From contig CANGYH010000005.1 in assembly GCA_947458545.1 (NCBI GenBank), positions 124,001 to 188,000 on the forward strand: a DNA stretch of 64,000 nt, written 5' to 3'. Source of the stretch: Cytophagaceae bacterium (GTDB lineage Bacteria > Bacteroidota > Bacteroidia > Cytophagales > Flexibacteraceae). Shown in pieces: positions 1 through 8,335 of this stretch. Position numbers and translations under genes: made by a program. The notes beneath the pieces are model-generated. The model ran no database searches, was not told the origin of the DNA, and was given only the letters and a program-made list of their open reading frames with translations. Numbering within the stretch: position 1 is the stretch's first letter; every line of letters starts with the position of its first letter.

Positions 1-1788
1 ATAGCGGTCTGGCTGGGCGTTGGCGCCTTTAAGCGGTGTGCCAAGCTCGGGGGCCAGCAGGGTAAGCTCCTCTAGTTTGCGGCCTACAACCTCTTGTTTG
101 CGGAGCTGAAAAATCCGCTCGGCTGAGGGGCTCCAATCGGTTATGAGCCCGAGCGGATCCGTCAGGATGATGGCGTCGTTGATGTTCTCGAAAGCAAGCG
201 ACTGCTGCGATAGCCGCTTGAAGGTAGCATCGCGCTCAAAAGCCGTAGAAGACAGGCGCACGGCCAGCTTGCAGACGGAATTTTCGCGGTTGGTAAGGGG
301 GCGCTCGGCCGGCCAGAAAACCACCAGGCCTGCCGGGGCGGCCAGGCCCTCTTGGCCGGGCAGTGTCAGCACGGTGCCTTGCAGGTGGGTTTGCAGCTTC
401 TCTTGCAGGGTTTGTTGCAGTTGCTGCAAGGGGCTGCCCGCGGCCAGGCTCCAGATTTGGTTGGCAGGTTGGTCTGCCAGGGCAACGCCCAGGGCAAGCA
501 CCTCACCCTCAGACACGTGGCTGCCGGGGATGCATCTGGGTAGCTCCTCGCCGGCGGCGGTGTAGAGCAGCATGGCCTGCACCTCGGGCAGCAGGTTCTC
601 TACCCCATCCACGAGGCGGAACAGCGTTTTGGTCAGGTTTTGGCCCTTGGCCACCTGCTCCAGCACGTCGCGTTGGAAGCTCACCAGCGCCTCAGAAAAG
701 TGCTGATCCGTTACGTCTGTAAAGTAGATGTTGATGTAGCCCTCGCGGGGCACAAACGTGGCAAGCAACTGGTAGTAGCGGCTGCCTGCCTGCACCACCG
801 TGCTGCCGTGCGGCTCTGTGGCCGATAGCTCTGCCAGCAGCGAGCGTACCTCGGCAGGCAGGGCCAGGCCACTATCTGGGCCGCCCCATGCCTGGCGCAG
901 CAGGTCGGCCTGGCGGTTGGCATACATAAGGGCACCTTGCGAGGACACGCGTAAGATGGGGCTGGGTGCCTCTGCCGGTATGCGGGCCAGGGCATCCTTG
1001 TCGCGCTGGTCTTGCACGGCCTTGGTTACGTCTCGCAGTACGGCCAGGTGCCGCTGGGGCATAAAGCCTATGCGCAGGGTGTACTCCACGTAGCGGGTCT
1101 GACCGTCTTGGCGCGTAAGGCGGTAGCGGCCCTCGCCGTGGCCTTGGGCCAGCAGGCTGCGCCAGCCGTCCATAAACCTGGCTGGGGCATCCAGGCCAGA
1201 CAGGTCTGGCAAGGTGCAGGTCAGCAAGTCTGCCCGGGTGCGGCCAAACAGGGCCTCGGTGGCCTTGTTGGCTTCCATCAGGTTGGCCTCGTCGTCTAAC
1301 ACCAAGATGGCCTCTTGGGTGCTTTCGAACAGCAGGCGGTAGCGGGCCTCGTTGTCGCGCACCTGGCGTTCAAGCTGGTGGCGCTCCAGCACGGTCTGGA
1401 TCCAGCGGTCCAGGTCGTTTACCTGGAAAGGCTTGATTATATAGGCAAACGGCCCCGATAGCTTTGCGCGCTGAAAGGTGCTCTCGTCGGCGTAGGCCGT
1501 CAAGAAGATGATGGGGATGTCGTAGCGGGCCCGCACCTGGTGTGCCGTCTCGATACCGTCTAGCGGCCCGTCAATCATGATGTCCATCAAGATCAAGTCG
1601 GGCTGCACCTGCTCTAGCAGGGCCAGGCAGTCTTCTGAGTTCGTCACCGAGCCCACCACGCCGTATTTGAGCGACTTGAGCCTAAGCTCTAAATCTTTGG
1701 CAATGATCTTCTCGTCCTCTACGATGAGGATCTGGGCGTGGCTTTGCGTGTTCGGGTCCAACAGCTTCCGGTAAAGGCTTGCGCGCAC
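1..1788 (-). CDS. Receiver-PAS-GAF-type signalling protein, probably a sensor histidine kinase (3' end outside window)
   Basis: Open on the minus strand to the window edge; about 596 codons are present and the C-terminus is missing. Residues about 20-135 form a response-regulator receiver domain (acidic VEDEK, phospho-acceptor region LILMDIMI, LTAYAD, KPFQ). Then follow two PAS-like domains (about 150-270 and 275-390), a GAF-like stretch (about 390-520) and a further PAS starting near 530 (FENINDAIILTDPLG). By family knowledge a histidine kinase core would follow, but it is not visible. No ATG lies between the upstream in-frame stop (1801-1803) and the receiver, so I take the GTG at 1788. The sequence GGTAGCACCTTTG about 70 nt upstream (minus strand, 1861-1873) resembles the folP promoter. 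Domain family is confident; exact start and enzymatic class are not. Confidence 0.8.
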   Translation of the reverse strand, partial: MRASLYRKLLDPNTQSHAQILIVEDEKIIAKDLELRLKSLKYGVVGSVTNSEDCLALLEQVQPDLILMDIMIDGPLDGIETAHQVRARYDIPIIFLTAYADESTFQRAKLSGPFAYIIKPFQVNDLDRWIQTVLERHQLERQVRDNEARYRLLFESTQEAILVLDDEANLMEANKATEALFGRTRADLLTCTLPDLSGLDAPARFMDGWRSLLAQGHGEGRYRLTRQDGQTRYVEYTLRIGFMPQRHLAVLRDVTKAVQDQRDKDALARIPAEAPSPILRVSSQGALMYANRQADLLRQAWGGPDSGLALPAEVRSLLAELSATEPHGSTVVQAGSRYYQLLATFVPREGYINIYFTDVTDQHFSEALVSFQRDVLEQVAKGQNLTKTLFRLVDGVENLLPEVQAMLLYTAAGEELPRCIPGSHVSEGEVLALGVALADQPANQIWSLAAGSPLQQLQQTLQEKLQTHLQGTVLTLPGQEGLAAPAGLVVFWPAERPLTNRENSVCKLAVRLSSTAFERDATFKRLSQQSLAFENINDAIILTDPLGLITDWSPSAERIFQLRKQEVVGRKLEELTLLAPELGTPLKGANAQPDRY

Positions 1789-2023
1789 GCCGGGCCACTG
1801 TTATGGAGCCGTAACCCGATGGGCGCACTTCCTCCAACAGAACCCGGTTGCTGAAAGTTACAAAGGTGCTACCGGCACGCCTTAGCAATAAACCTCAGAC
1901 ATTACGCGTGTAAGGTTGGGCGCAGCCGCGCACCTTTTTGGCCGTAAATCCATGCCTCGGCAAAGGCATAAGCGAGCTACAGACTTAACTTTCTGACCCC
2001 TATACATCCTACAAGCAACCGTA

Positions 2024-4279
2024 ATGACACAACACACCCTACGCATCAGGCTGGCTGGCCTACTGGGTTGCCTGCTTGCCCTATTGGGGGCGGGCAAGGC
2101 AGAGGCGACCCACATCGTAGGGGGCGAGTTTTCGCTGCAATACGTGCGGCCCTTTACCTACAACCTTACGTTGCTGCTCTACTTTGATGCCATAAACGGC
2201 AGCCCTGGGGCCATAGACCCAACCGTGGTGGTGTATGCCTTTGGCAAGGCCGACAACCAGCTAAAGCGCACCTTCGTCATAAACAGAGATCCTGCCCTCG
2301 ACTTTGTGCAGTACTCCAATCCAGACTGCCAGTTTGTGTCTGGCACGGTCAGCACGCGCATTATGCGCTATCCGCAGCAGGTGCGGCTAGACTCGGCCAC
2401 GTTCTCTGACCCGGCCGGCTATTACCTGGTGTGGGAGCGTTGCTGCCGCAACGGGGTAATCTCTAACATACGCGACCCTGGCGCCACGGGCCAGACGTTC
2501 TACCTGGAGTTTCCGCCCGTGACGAGCGGCGGGCGTCGGGTGGTAAACTCTTCTCCGGCGCTCTTCCCGCCACTGTCGGACTTTGCCTGCGTTGGGCAGC
2601 CCTTCAGCTTCGACTTTTCGGGCCAAGACTCAGACGGCGATGCGTTGCAGTACCGCCTGGTTACCCCCTTGCGGGGCAATACGAGCAGCGCCAACCCAGG
2701 CGCGTCGTCTGCGCCTGCGCCGCCCATTCCGGCCCCCTACGGCCTTGTAAACTGGGAGCCCGGCTACAGCGAGGCCGTGCAGATACAGGGCACGCCGCCG
2801 ATAGGTATAGACAGGATTACGGGCCTTTTGCAGATGCGCCCGAGCGAGCAAGGCTTGTTTGTGTTTGCTGTGGAGTGCCGCGAGTTTAGAGACGGGCGCC
2901 AGATTGGCCTGGTGCGGCGCGAGTTTCAGGTGCTGGTGCGAGACTGCCCCGCCAATACCCCACCCCGCCTGACGGTGCGAGACACAGCCGGCCGCAGCCT
3001 TGCCAGGGGCGACACCCTCTATATACGCGAGGGCAGCCAGCCCGTCTGCATCCCCATCAGCGTGGCAGACTCACTGCCCGATACAGAAGTGTTGAGCCTG
3101 CGCACGCCAGGCATCCCGGCCGGGGTTACGATTACGGCACCCCGAGGGCAGACTAACGCCCAGGGGCAGTTCAACACCACGCTCTGCGTGCAAAGCTGCC
3201 TCAACGGCGGCACAGAGGTACGCTATGCGCCGCTCACCGTCCGGGTGCGAGACAATTTCTGCTCTATACCGGCACGAGACTCTCTGCCCTTGACGCTGGC
3301 CATCATACCCAGGCCGCCCAACTTCGGGGTGGTGGCGCTGGAAGGTTACAGCCCGCGCGATACGCTGCAGGGCGAGGGTGAGCATACCATTACCTTCTTG
3401 GCGGCTGATAGCGCCTACCCCGTAGAGGTGTCGCTAGCCGTGGTAGAGGGGCGTTTTGAAGTAGTGCGCAGCACGACGCGGTTGCTGGGCCCCCGCCGTG
3501 CCTTTGCCACCATGACCTACCGCCTACCCTGCCTGCCCGGCACAGACACGCTGCGCTATGGCCTACGGTTCGTCGGCACTACACGCGTTTGCAACCGTAG
3601 GGTGTCTGACACGCTGAACTTCAGGGCGTATGCCTTCCGCCGGCCAGACTCTACGCTGCTGCGCCTGCGCACGGCCGTGGGCCAACCGGTGGCAGACGGA
3701 GATACCCTCCACCTGACGGTAGGCCAGGCAGACCCACTGCGGTTGCTAGGGATTGGGGCTGTGTCAGACTCTGGCCAGGTAACGCTGCGGGCTTTTGCCA
3801 GCCCCTTGCTGCAGGGAAACCGCATTCTGCAAACGGCGGGCACCGGCACCCAGCGCCTACCCTTGAGTCTATCTGCCGGGTGCGATGCGCTGCCGCCCAC
3901 GGCCGGAGAGGCAGGCACGTACCCGCTTCGCCTGCGGGCTGAGTCTGAAGATTGTATTGTCCAGAATGCCCGGGAGATAGAGGTATTTGTAAAGGTGCGA
4001 GACACCACCGGCGGGCAAGTGCGCCTAAGTAACGTAATCACCCCCAACGACGACGGCCAGAACGATTACCTGGAGCTGGCCAACCCCAAACCGGTGCAGA
4101 ACTGCCGCTCCACCTTTGAGAGCATAGCCATTTACAACCGCTGGGGCAACCTGGTGTACCAAACGGAGGATGTGAACTTCCGCTGGCGACCGTTGCCGAG
4201 CGGACCCGGTTTATACTTCTACCGCATGGCATTTAGCGACAAAACCTTCCGGGGCTGGGTAGAGGTAGTAAGCAACTAA
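2024..4279 (+). CDS. T9SS-secreted protein with gliding-motility-type C-terminal domain
   Basis: 751 residues. The signal peptide is at residues 1-28 (cleavage after GKAEA), and the mature chain begins THIVGGE, an opening often seen in large Bacteroidota surface proteins. The central part is a series of β-rich, Ig/cadherin-like segments with repeated 'RVRD' strands and scattered cysteines. The last about 85 residues (ITPNDDGQNDYL, IYNRWGNLVY, GLYFYRMAF) are the CHU_C/gliding motility-associated C-terminal domain, the type B signal for secretion and surface attachment by the type IX system. It probably acts as a cell-surface adhesin or structural protein; the ligand is unknown. The following glycosyltransferase starts 30 nt downstream, which may be incidental. 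Confidence 0.88.
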   Translation: MTQHTLRIRLAGLLGCLLALLGAGKAEATHIVGGEFSLQYVRPFTYNLTLLLYFDAINGSPGAIDPTVVVYAFGKADNQLKRTFVINRDPALDFVQYSNPDCQFVSGTVSTRIMRYPQQVRLDSATFSDPAGYYLVWERCCRNGVISNIRDPGATGQTFYLEFPPVTSGGRRVVNSSPALFPPLSDFACVGQPFSFDFSGQDSDGDALQYRLVTPLRGNTSSANPGASSAPAPPIPAPYGLVNWEPGYSEAVQIQGTPPIGIDRITGLLQMRPSEQGLFVFAVECREFRDGRQIGLVRREFQVLVRDCPANTPPRLTVRDTAGRSLARGDTLYIREGSQPVCIPISVADSLPDTEVLSLRTPGIPAGVTITAPRGQTNAQGQFNTTLCVQSCLNGGTEVRYAPLTVRVRDNFCSIPARDSLPLTLAIIPRPPNFGVVALEGYSPRDTLQGEGEHTITFLAADSAYPVEVSLAVVEGRFEVVRSTTRLLGPRRAFATMTYRLPCLPGTDTLRYGLRFVGTTRVCNRRVSDTLNFRAYAFRRPDSTLLRLRTAVGQPVADGDTLHLTVGQADPLRLLGIGAVSDSGQVTLRAFASPLLQGNRILQTAGTGTQRLPLSLSAGCDALPPTAGEAGTYPLRLRAESEDCIVQNAREIEVFVKVRDTTGGQVRLSNVITPNDDGQNDYLELANPKPVQNCRSTFESIAIYNRWGNLVYQTEDVNFRWRPLPSGPGLYFYRMAFSDKTFRGWVEVVSN

Positions 4280-4309
4280 CCGGAGCCGGGCCGCATCTTC
4301 GCAAGCGGC

Positions 4310-5524
4310 ATGCGCATATCTGTTTCTCACGCTGGCAAGCAGCACAGCTACCATCTGGCCAAAGCTTTGCTGCAGCTGGGCAAGCTAGAGCGCTTCTATA
4401 CCAGCAGCTACGTAACGCCTGCCTGGCTGCAGCGGCGGTTGGCAGGGCATGCGTTCTTCAGCAGACGCTTCCAGCCTGGGTTGGCCGCGCCGTATGTATC
4501 GGCACACTGGGGCTACGAGCTGCGCGAGTTTGCTATCCGCGCCCTGCAAGGCCGCGGCGCGGCGTGGACGGAGGCCGTGTATGCCCGAGACGTAACCTTT
4601 GATAAGGACCAGGCCCGGCGCATTGCCGCCGACGGGTCTGATACCTTCTGGGGCTTTCAGGGATCGGCCCTGCATACCCTGCACGCCTGCCGCCGGGCGG
4701 GCAAGCGCACGCTGGTAGAGCTAGCCACGGCCCACGTGCTGGCGGCACGCAAATACCTGGGCGAAGAGGCCCGGCTGCAACCCGACTGGGCCGACTCGTT
4801 CGACAACCTGGTTTTTCCGCCCGACTACGAGCAGCGCCTGCGCGAGGAGCCCTTTGCCGCCGATTACACCGTCGCGGCCAGCGGATTTACCCGCCAGACC
4901 CTGCTAGACGCCGGCCTGCCAGCAGAGCGCATCCTTTATCTACCGCTGGGCTTTGATGTTGACCACGTGCCCTACCTGCCCCGCACGGCCCCGCGCCAGG
5001 GGCCGCTGCGCTTGCTCTATGCCGGCAACGTAACCCAGCGCAAAGGCATGGCCTACTTGCTGGATGCTATGGAAAGCCTGCCCGCCAGCGAGGTAGAGCT
5101 GCATGTAGTAGGCACGGTGCAAGGCTCGGGCCGGGCCTTTAAAGCGCGGCGGCATTTATACAGATACCAGCCTGCGGTATCGCAGCTAGAGCTTTTCGGC
5201 CTTTATGCCGACTATGATGCGCTGGTCCTCCCTACCCTCTTTGAGGGCTTCGGCCTTGTTCTGGTAGAGGCCATGGCCGCCGGGTTGCCCGTTATCACGA
5301 CAGAGCGCAGCATCGGGCCCGAGCTGGTAGATGAAGACAATAACGGCTACCTGGTACCCCTGCGAGACGCGGCCGAGCTGCGCGCGGCCATAGAGCGCCT
5401 CGCCAGCAAAGACAACGACAGCTACCAGGCAATGCGCCTGGCGGCCCGCCAAAAAGCCCTCAGCTTTACCTGGGATGCCTATGGGCAGCGGCTGGCCGCT
5501 CTGCTGGACACATTGCAAGGTTAA
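4310..5524 (+). CDS. Glycosyltransferase, GT4 family
   Basis: 404 residues with a GT-B fold. The C-terminal half carries the retaining GT4 signature: the donor-binding strand LRLLYAGNVTQRKG (about 240), then FEGFGLVLVEAMAAGLPVI (about 305-323) containing the E-x7-E element that binds the nucleotide-sugar phosphates. No membrane segment or signal peptide, so it acts on the cytoplasmic face. Donor and acceptor cannot be read from sequence. It starts 30 nt after the secreted-protein gene and could be co-transcribed, but other glycosyltransferases in this window suggest a general envelope polysaccharide role. The family is confident; the function is generic. Confidence 0.88.
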   Translation: MRISVSHAGKQHSYHLAKALLQLGKLERFYTSSYVTPAWLQRRLAGHAFFSRRFQPGLAAPYVSAHWGYELREFAIRALQGRGAAWTEAVYARDVTFDKDQARRIAADGSDTFWGFQGSALHTLHACRRAGKRTLVELATAHVLAARKYLGEEARLQPDWADSFDNLVFPPDYEQRLREEPFAADYTVAASGFTRQTLLDAGLPAERILYLPLGFDVDHVPYLPRTAPRQGPLRLLYAGNVTQRKGMAYLLDAMESLPASEVELHVVGTVQGSGRAFKARRHLYRYQPAVSQLELFGLYADYDALVLPTLFEGFGLVLVEAMAAGLPVITTERSIGPELVDEDNNGYLVPLRDAAELRAAIERLASKDNDSYQAMRLAARQKALSFTWDAYGQRLAALLDTLQG

Positions 5525-5683
5525 GCCCCATCGACTAAGCCGATGGGTTCATAGAATTTGCCAATCGCAGAACCCAAGCAGCCTAAATGTGTTATACTTT
5601 TGCACTGCCTTACATAGACGCTTTCCAAATTAGGAACGCGGCACGTATGGGCAGGGTATCTACGTTAGCAGGCACAACCGTTT

Positions 5684-7141
5684 ATGGCAGAGCTGGAAGA
5701 AGGCACCGACATCCTGGAGCAGGTAACCGGGTCCGAGTACAAATACGGATTCACCACCGACATCGAGTCTGATTCGGCCCCGAAAGGGCTGAACGAGGAT
5801 ATCGTTCGCTTCATCTCGGCCAAAAAGCGGGAGCCCGAATGGCTACTGGAGTATCGCCTGAAGGCTTTCCGCCACTGGCAGACGATGGAGGAGCCCCACC
5901 ATTGGGCCAACCTGGGCTACCCGCCCATCAACTACCAGGACATCATCTACTACTCGGCCCCGAAGCCCAAAAAGACGCTCAACAGCCTCGATGAGGTGGA
6001 CCCAGAGCTGCTGGCTACCTTCGAGAAGCTGGGCATTTCGCTAGACGAGCAAAAGCGCATCAGCGGCGTGGCTGTGGATGCGGTGATGGACTCGGTGTCC
6101 ATCACGACGACCTTCAAAGGCAAGCTGGCCGAACTGGGCATCATCTTCTGCTCTTTCTCGGAGGCCGTGCGCGAGCATCCGGAGCTGGTGCGCAAGTACA
6201 TGGGCTCTGTGGTGCCGCACGCCGACAACTACTTCGCCGCCCTCAACGCGGCCGTATTCTCCGATGGGTCGTTTGTCTATATCCCCAAAGGCATACGCTG
6301 CCCAATGGAGCTTTCGACCTATTTCCGCATCAACGCCAGCGGCACGGGGCAGTTTGAGCGCACGCTCATCATTGCCGACGAGGGCAGCTACGTCAGCTAC
6401 CTGGAGGGCTGCACCGCCCCCATGCGCGACGAGAACCAACTGCACGCCGCTGTGGTAGAGCTGATTGCCCAGGCCGATGCTGAAATCAAATACAGCACGG
6501 TGCAGAACTGGTACCCCGGCGACGCCAACGGCGTAGGCGGTATTTACAACTTTGTGACCAAGCGCGGCATCTGCAACGGCGAGCGCGCCAAAATCAGCTG
6601 GACGCAGGTAGAGACCGGCTCGGCCATCACGTGGAAATACCCCAGCGTCATCCTGAAAGGGGATTACAGCCAGGGCGAGTTTTACTCCGTGGCCGTAACC
6701 AACAAAAAGCAGCAGGCCGACACAGGCACCAAGATGATTCACCTCGGCAAGCACACGCGGTCTCGCATCGTGAGCAAGGGCATCTCGGCCGGCAACAGCC
6801 AGAACAGCTACCGCGGCCTCGTGCAAGTGGCCAAGCGTGCCGAAGGCGCGCGCAACTTCAGCCAGTGCGACAGCCTGCTGATGGGCGACCGCTGCGGGGC
6901 GCACACGTTCCCCTACATCGAGGCCCGCAACGCCACGGCCCGCATCGAGCACGAGGCTACCACCAGCAAGATTGGTGAAGACCAGATCTTCTACTGCAAC
7001 CAGCGCGGCATCGGCACCGAAGACGCCGTGGCCCTGATCGTCAACGGCTTTGCCAAAGACGTCCTCAAGCAAATGCCCATGGAGTTTGCCGTAGAGGCCC
7101 AAAAGCTGCTGAGCGTGAGCTTGGAGGGGTCTGTAGGCTAG
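5684..7141 (+). CDS. sufB: Fe-S cluster assembly scaffold SufB
   Basis: 485 residues, the normal SufB length. SufB forms the cytosolic SufBC2D scaffold on which iron-sulfur clusters are built with sulfur delivered by SufS/SufE. Characteristic blocks are visible: [58 protein letters not shown] and the C-terminal [20 protein letters not shown]. The β-helix core and C-terminal helical domain are complete. A -7-like box TACTTTTG lies at 5595-5602. Unusually, no sufC, sufD or sufS follows: the gene ends in a strong palindromic terminator (7157-7200) and looks monocistronic here. The rest of the SUF set must be elsewhere if present. Confidence 0.96.
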   Translation: MAELEEGTDILEQVTGSEYKYGFTTDIESDSAPKGLNEDIVRFISAKKREPEWLLEYRLKAFRHWQTMEEPHHWANLGYPPINYQDIIYYSAPKPKKTLNSLDEVDPELLATFEKLGISLDEQKRISGVAVDAVMDSVSITTTFKGKLAELGIIFCSFSEAVREHPELVRKYMGSVVPHADNYFAALNAAVFSDGSFVYIPKGIRCPMELSTYFRINASGTGQFERTLIIADEGSYVSYLEGCTAPMRDENQLHAAVVELIAQADAEIKYSTVQNWYPGDANGVGGIYNFVTKRGICNGERAKISWTQVETGSAITWKYPSVILKGDYSQGEFYSVAVTNKKQQADTGTKMIHLGKHTRSRIVSKGISAGNSQNSYRGLVQVAKRAEGARNFSQCDSLLMGDRCGAHTFPYIEARNATARIEHEATTSKIGEDQIFYCNQRGIGTEDAVALIVNGFAKDVLKQMPMEFAVEAQKLLSVSLEGSVG

Positions 7142-7156
7142 AAATTCAAGACTTAA

Positions 7157-7200
7157 AGAAACTAGAAAGCCACCTCCGCGGAGGTGGCTTTCTAGTTTCT
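7157..7200. terminator. Perfect 44-bp palindromic terminator after sufB
   Basis: Two 22-nt arms are perfectly complementary around a centre at 7178/7179 (CCACCTCCG|CGGAGGTGG). The outer stem is A/T-rich, so either strand ends in a short T-containing tract (CTAGTTTCT). It lies 15 nt after the sufB stop and 48 nt before the next start, so it should isolate sufB. Confidence 0.85.
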
Positions 7201-7248
7201 GCTTATCAGCACTTGAAAACCTAAACCAGCAGGATTTACATTTACGTT

Positions 7249-7479
7249 ATGGGCAAGGTGAGCCAACCCAACCTGGACGTCTGGAAGCTGCTGGGCTACA
7301 GCACGCCCCCCTCGCGCGAGGAGTGGGATGCGGAGCTGCGGCGCCGGCATCCGGAGCTTTTTGAGGTACCCACACCAGAAGAGCGGGCCCGTAGGCGGCG
7401 CATTGCCGAGGCCGCCCAAGGTTCATTGTCGCAAGAGGAGTATGAGGCGCTTATGAGAAAGATTGAGGAAGGCAAATAA
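7249..7479 (+). CDS. Small conserved-looking hypothetical protein
   Basis: 76 residues, very charged and helical. The N-terminal third is VWKLLGYSTPPSREEWDAEL; the C-terminal half is arginine/glutamate-rich (PEERARRRRIAEAA, SQEEYEALMRKIEEGK). There is no signal peptide or membrane helix and no recognised domain. Codon use and GC content match the neighbours, and the SufB terminator upstream gives it an independent transcript. Coding is supported by base composition only, so moderate confidence. No function is proposed. Confidence 0.55.
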   Translation: MGKVSQPNLDVWKLLGYSTPPSREEWDAELRRRHPELFEVPTPEERARRRRIAEAAQGSLSQEEYEALMRKIEEGK

Positions 7480-7579
7480 TAGGCATAAGATGTAATTACT
7501 AGATTTATTCAAATAAACTTGATTCGCGCAAGCTACGTTCGTGATTTATTAACTCCCTCGTACTTTTTTGCACACGGTG

Positions 7580-7587
7580 TATATTTG
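7580..7587 (+). promoter_or_regulatory. -7 box TATATTTG, four nt before an ATG
   Basis: Matches the Bacteroidota housekeeping -7 consensus TAnnTTTG. It ends 4 nt before the ATG at 7592, which implies a near-leaderless transcript and favours 7592 over an upstream start at 7568. A T-run ending in TTTG at 7567-7570 is too close to be the -33 element. Confidence 0.55.
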
Positions 7588-7591
7588 CCTT

Positions 7592-8245
7592 ATGCAAGAC
7601 AAAAAAAGCTATAACAAAATAATATGGGATGTTGAGCAGGCATTACTGAATGCCTCGGTAAATTCTAAAGCTAGTGCTCCAGATAAGGCAGGAAGTAGCA
7701 GCCGCCAAAAAAATTATAAGCTCTCCTACTTAGCTATTAGGCAATTCGCAGAATGTGAAGACTACGACACAGGCAGATTGCGGCTACTACTGAATATGGT
7801 TTATGGCTGGATGCCACGGATTGCCCGCATCAACGACGCAAGCCTAGAAACAGAAATTATAAAAGGGCTTAACTTAGTACGACACAGGAGGCCGCTGTCT
7901 GCTGCCCAACTAGTACATCTGATTAATCTTGGTAAAGCCTACATGGGCTCCGTAGTAGGATTTTCGAAGATGTTGCATTTTGTCTCAGACGACACGTTCG
8001 CCATTTTTGATTCTAGGGTTTTATCCGCTTTTATACCTTTTTCTGGCAGTGAAGGAGATGATCCCCTGCAGTATAAAAAAGATATCGCTAATTACCGCGC
8101 CTACCTGCAAAGCAATGCGAATAGTGTTGAGAATTACATAGCCTACAACACTGCAATGGTCGAGTATGCCAAAGCAAAGAACGTGTCTCTGCGCTCCGTT
8201 GAAGAGCGGCTTTTCGGCAGCATAACTGAAGAACTGGCAGATTAG
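7592..8245 (+). CDS. AT-rich protein of unknown function, possibly horizontally acquired
   Basis: 217 residues from the ATG at 7592 (MQDKKSYNK); the -7 box at 7580-7587 makes this start better than the TTG-type start at 7568. Base composition is visibly AT-richer than all neighbours, with AAA/ATT/TTA codons that are rare elsewhere in the window, suggesting recent transfer. The segment FSKMLHFVSDDTFAIFDSRV resembles the 'lid plus D-S' region seen in some helix-hairpin-helix/OGG-fold glycosylase-like proteins, but I see no clear catalytic motif and treat this as a weak hint. No signal peptide or membrane helix. Two palindromic REP-like stem-loops follow directly (8251-8300). Confidence 0.75.
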   Translation: MQDKKSYNKIIWDVEQALLNASVNSKASAPDKAGSSSRQKNYKLSYLAIRQFAECEDYDTGRLRLLLNMVYGWMPRIARINDASLETEIIKGLNLVRHRRPLSAAQLVHLINLGKAYMGSVVGFSKMLHFVSDDTFAIFDSRVLSAFIPFSGSEGDDPLQYKKDIANYRAYLQSNANSVENYIAYNTAMVEYAKAKNVSLRSVEERLFGSITEELAD

Positions 8246-8250
8246 CATTA

Positions 8251-8300
8251 AGCAAGTCAGGAGACTTGCTCGATAATCATCACAAGACTGAAGTCTTGCG
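8251..8300. repeat. Pair of REP-like stem-loops
   Basis: Two short hairpins: AGCAAGTC/GACTTGCT (8251-8258 with 8263-8270) and CAAGACT/AGTCTTG (8283-8289 with 8292-8298), the second followed by CGATAG. Tail and stem sequences recur in the island at 38580-38635 (CTTGCGACAG). They sit between convergent genes and may also act as a terminator. Confidence 0.65.
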
Positions 8301-8335
8301 ATAGTTTTCGCTTAGGGAGCGGTGATTAATTAATC

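Noticed and set aside
6041-7102. Long minus-strand frame (353 codons) opposite sufB
   Set aside because: It is antisense to a well-supported gene and mirrors its codon structure in a GC-rich genome; no domain is visible.
7564-7587. Full promoter with TTTG at 7567-7570 as the -33 element
   Set aside because: The spacer to the -7 box is only 9 nt, much shorter than the usual 19-21 nt; only the -7 box is kept.
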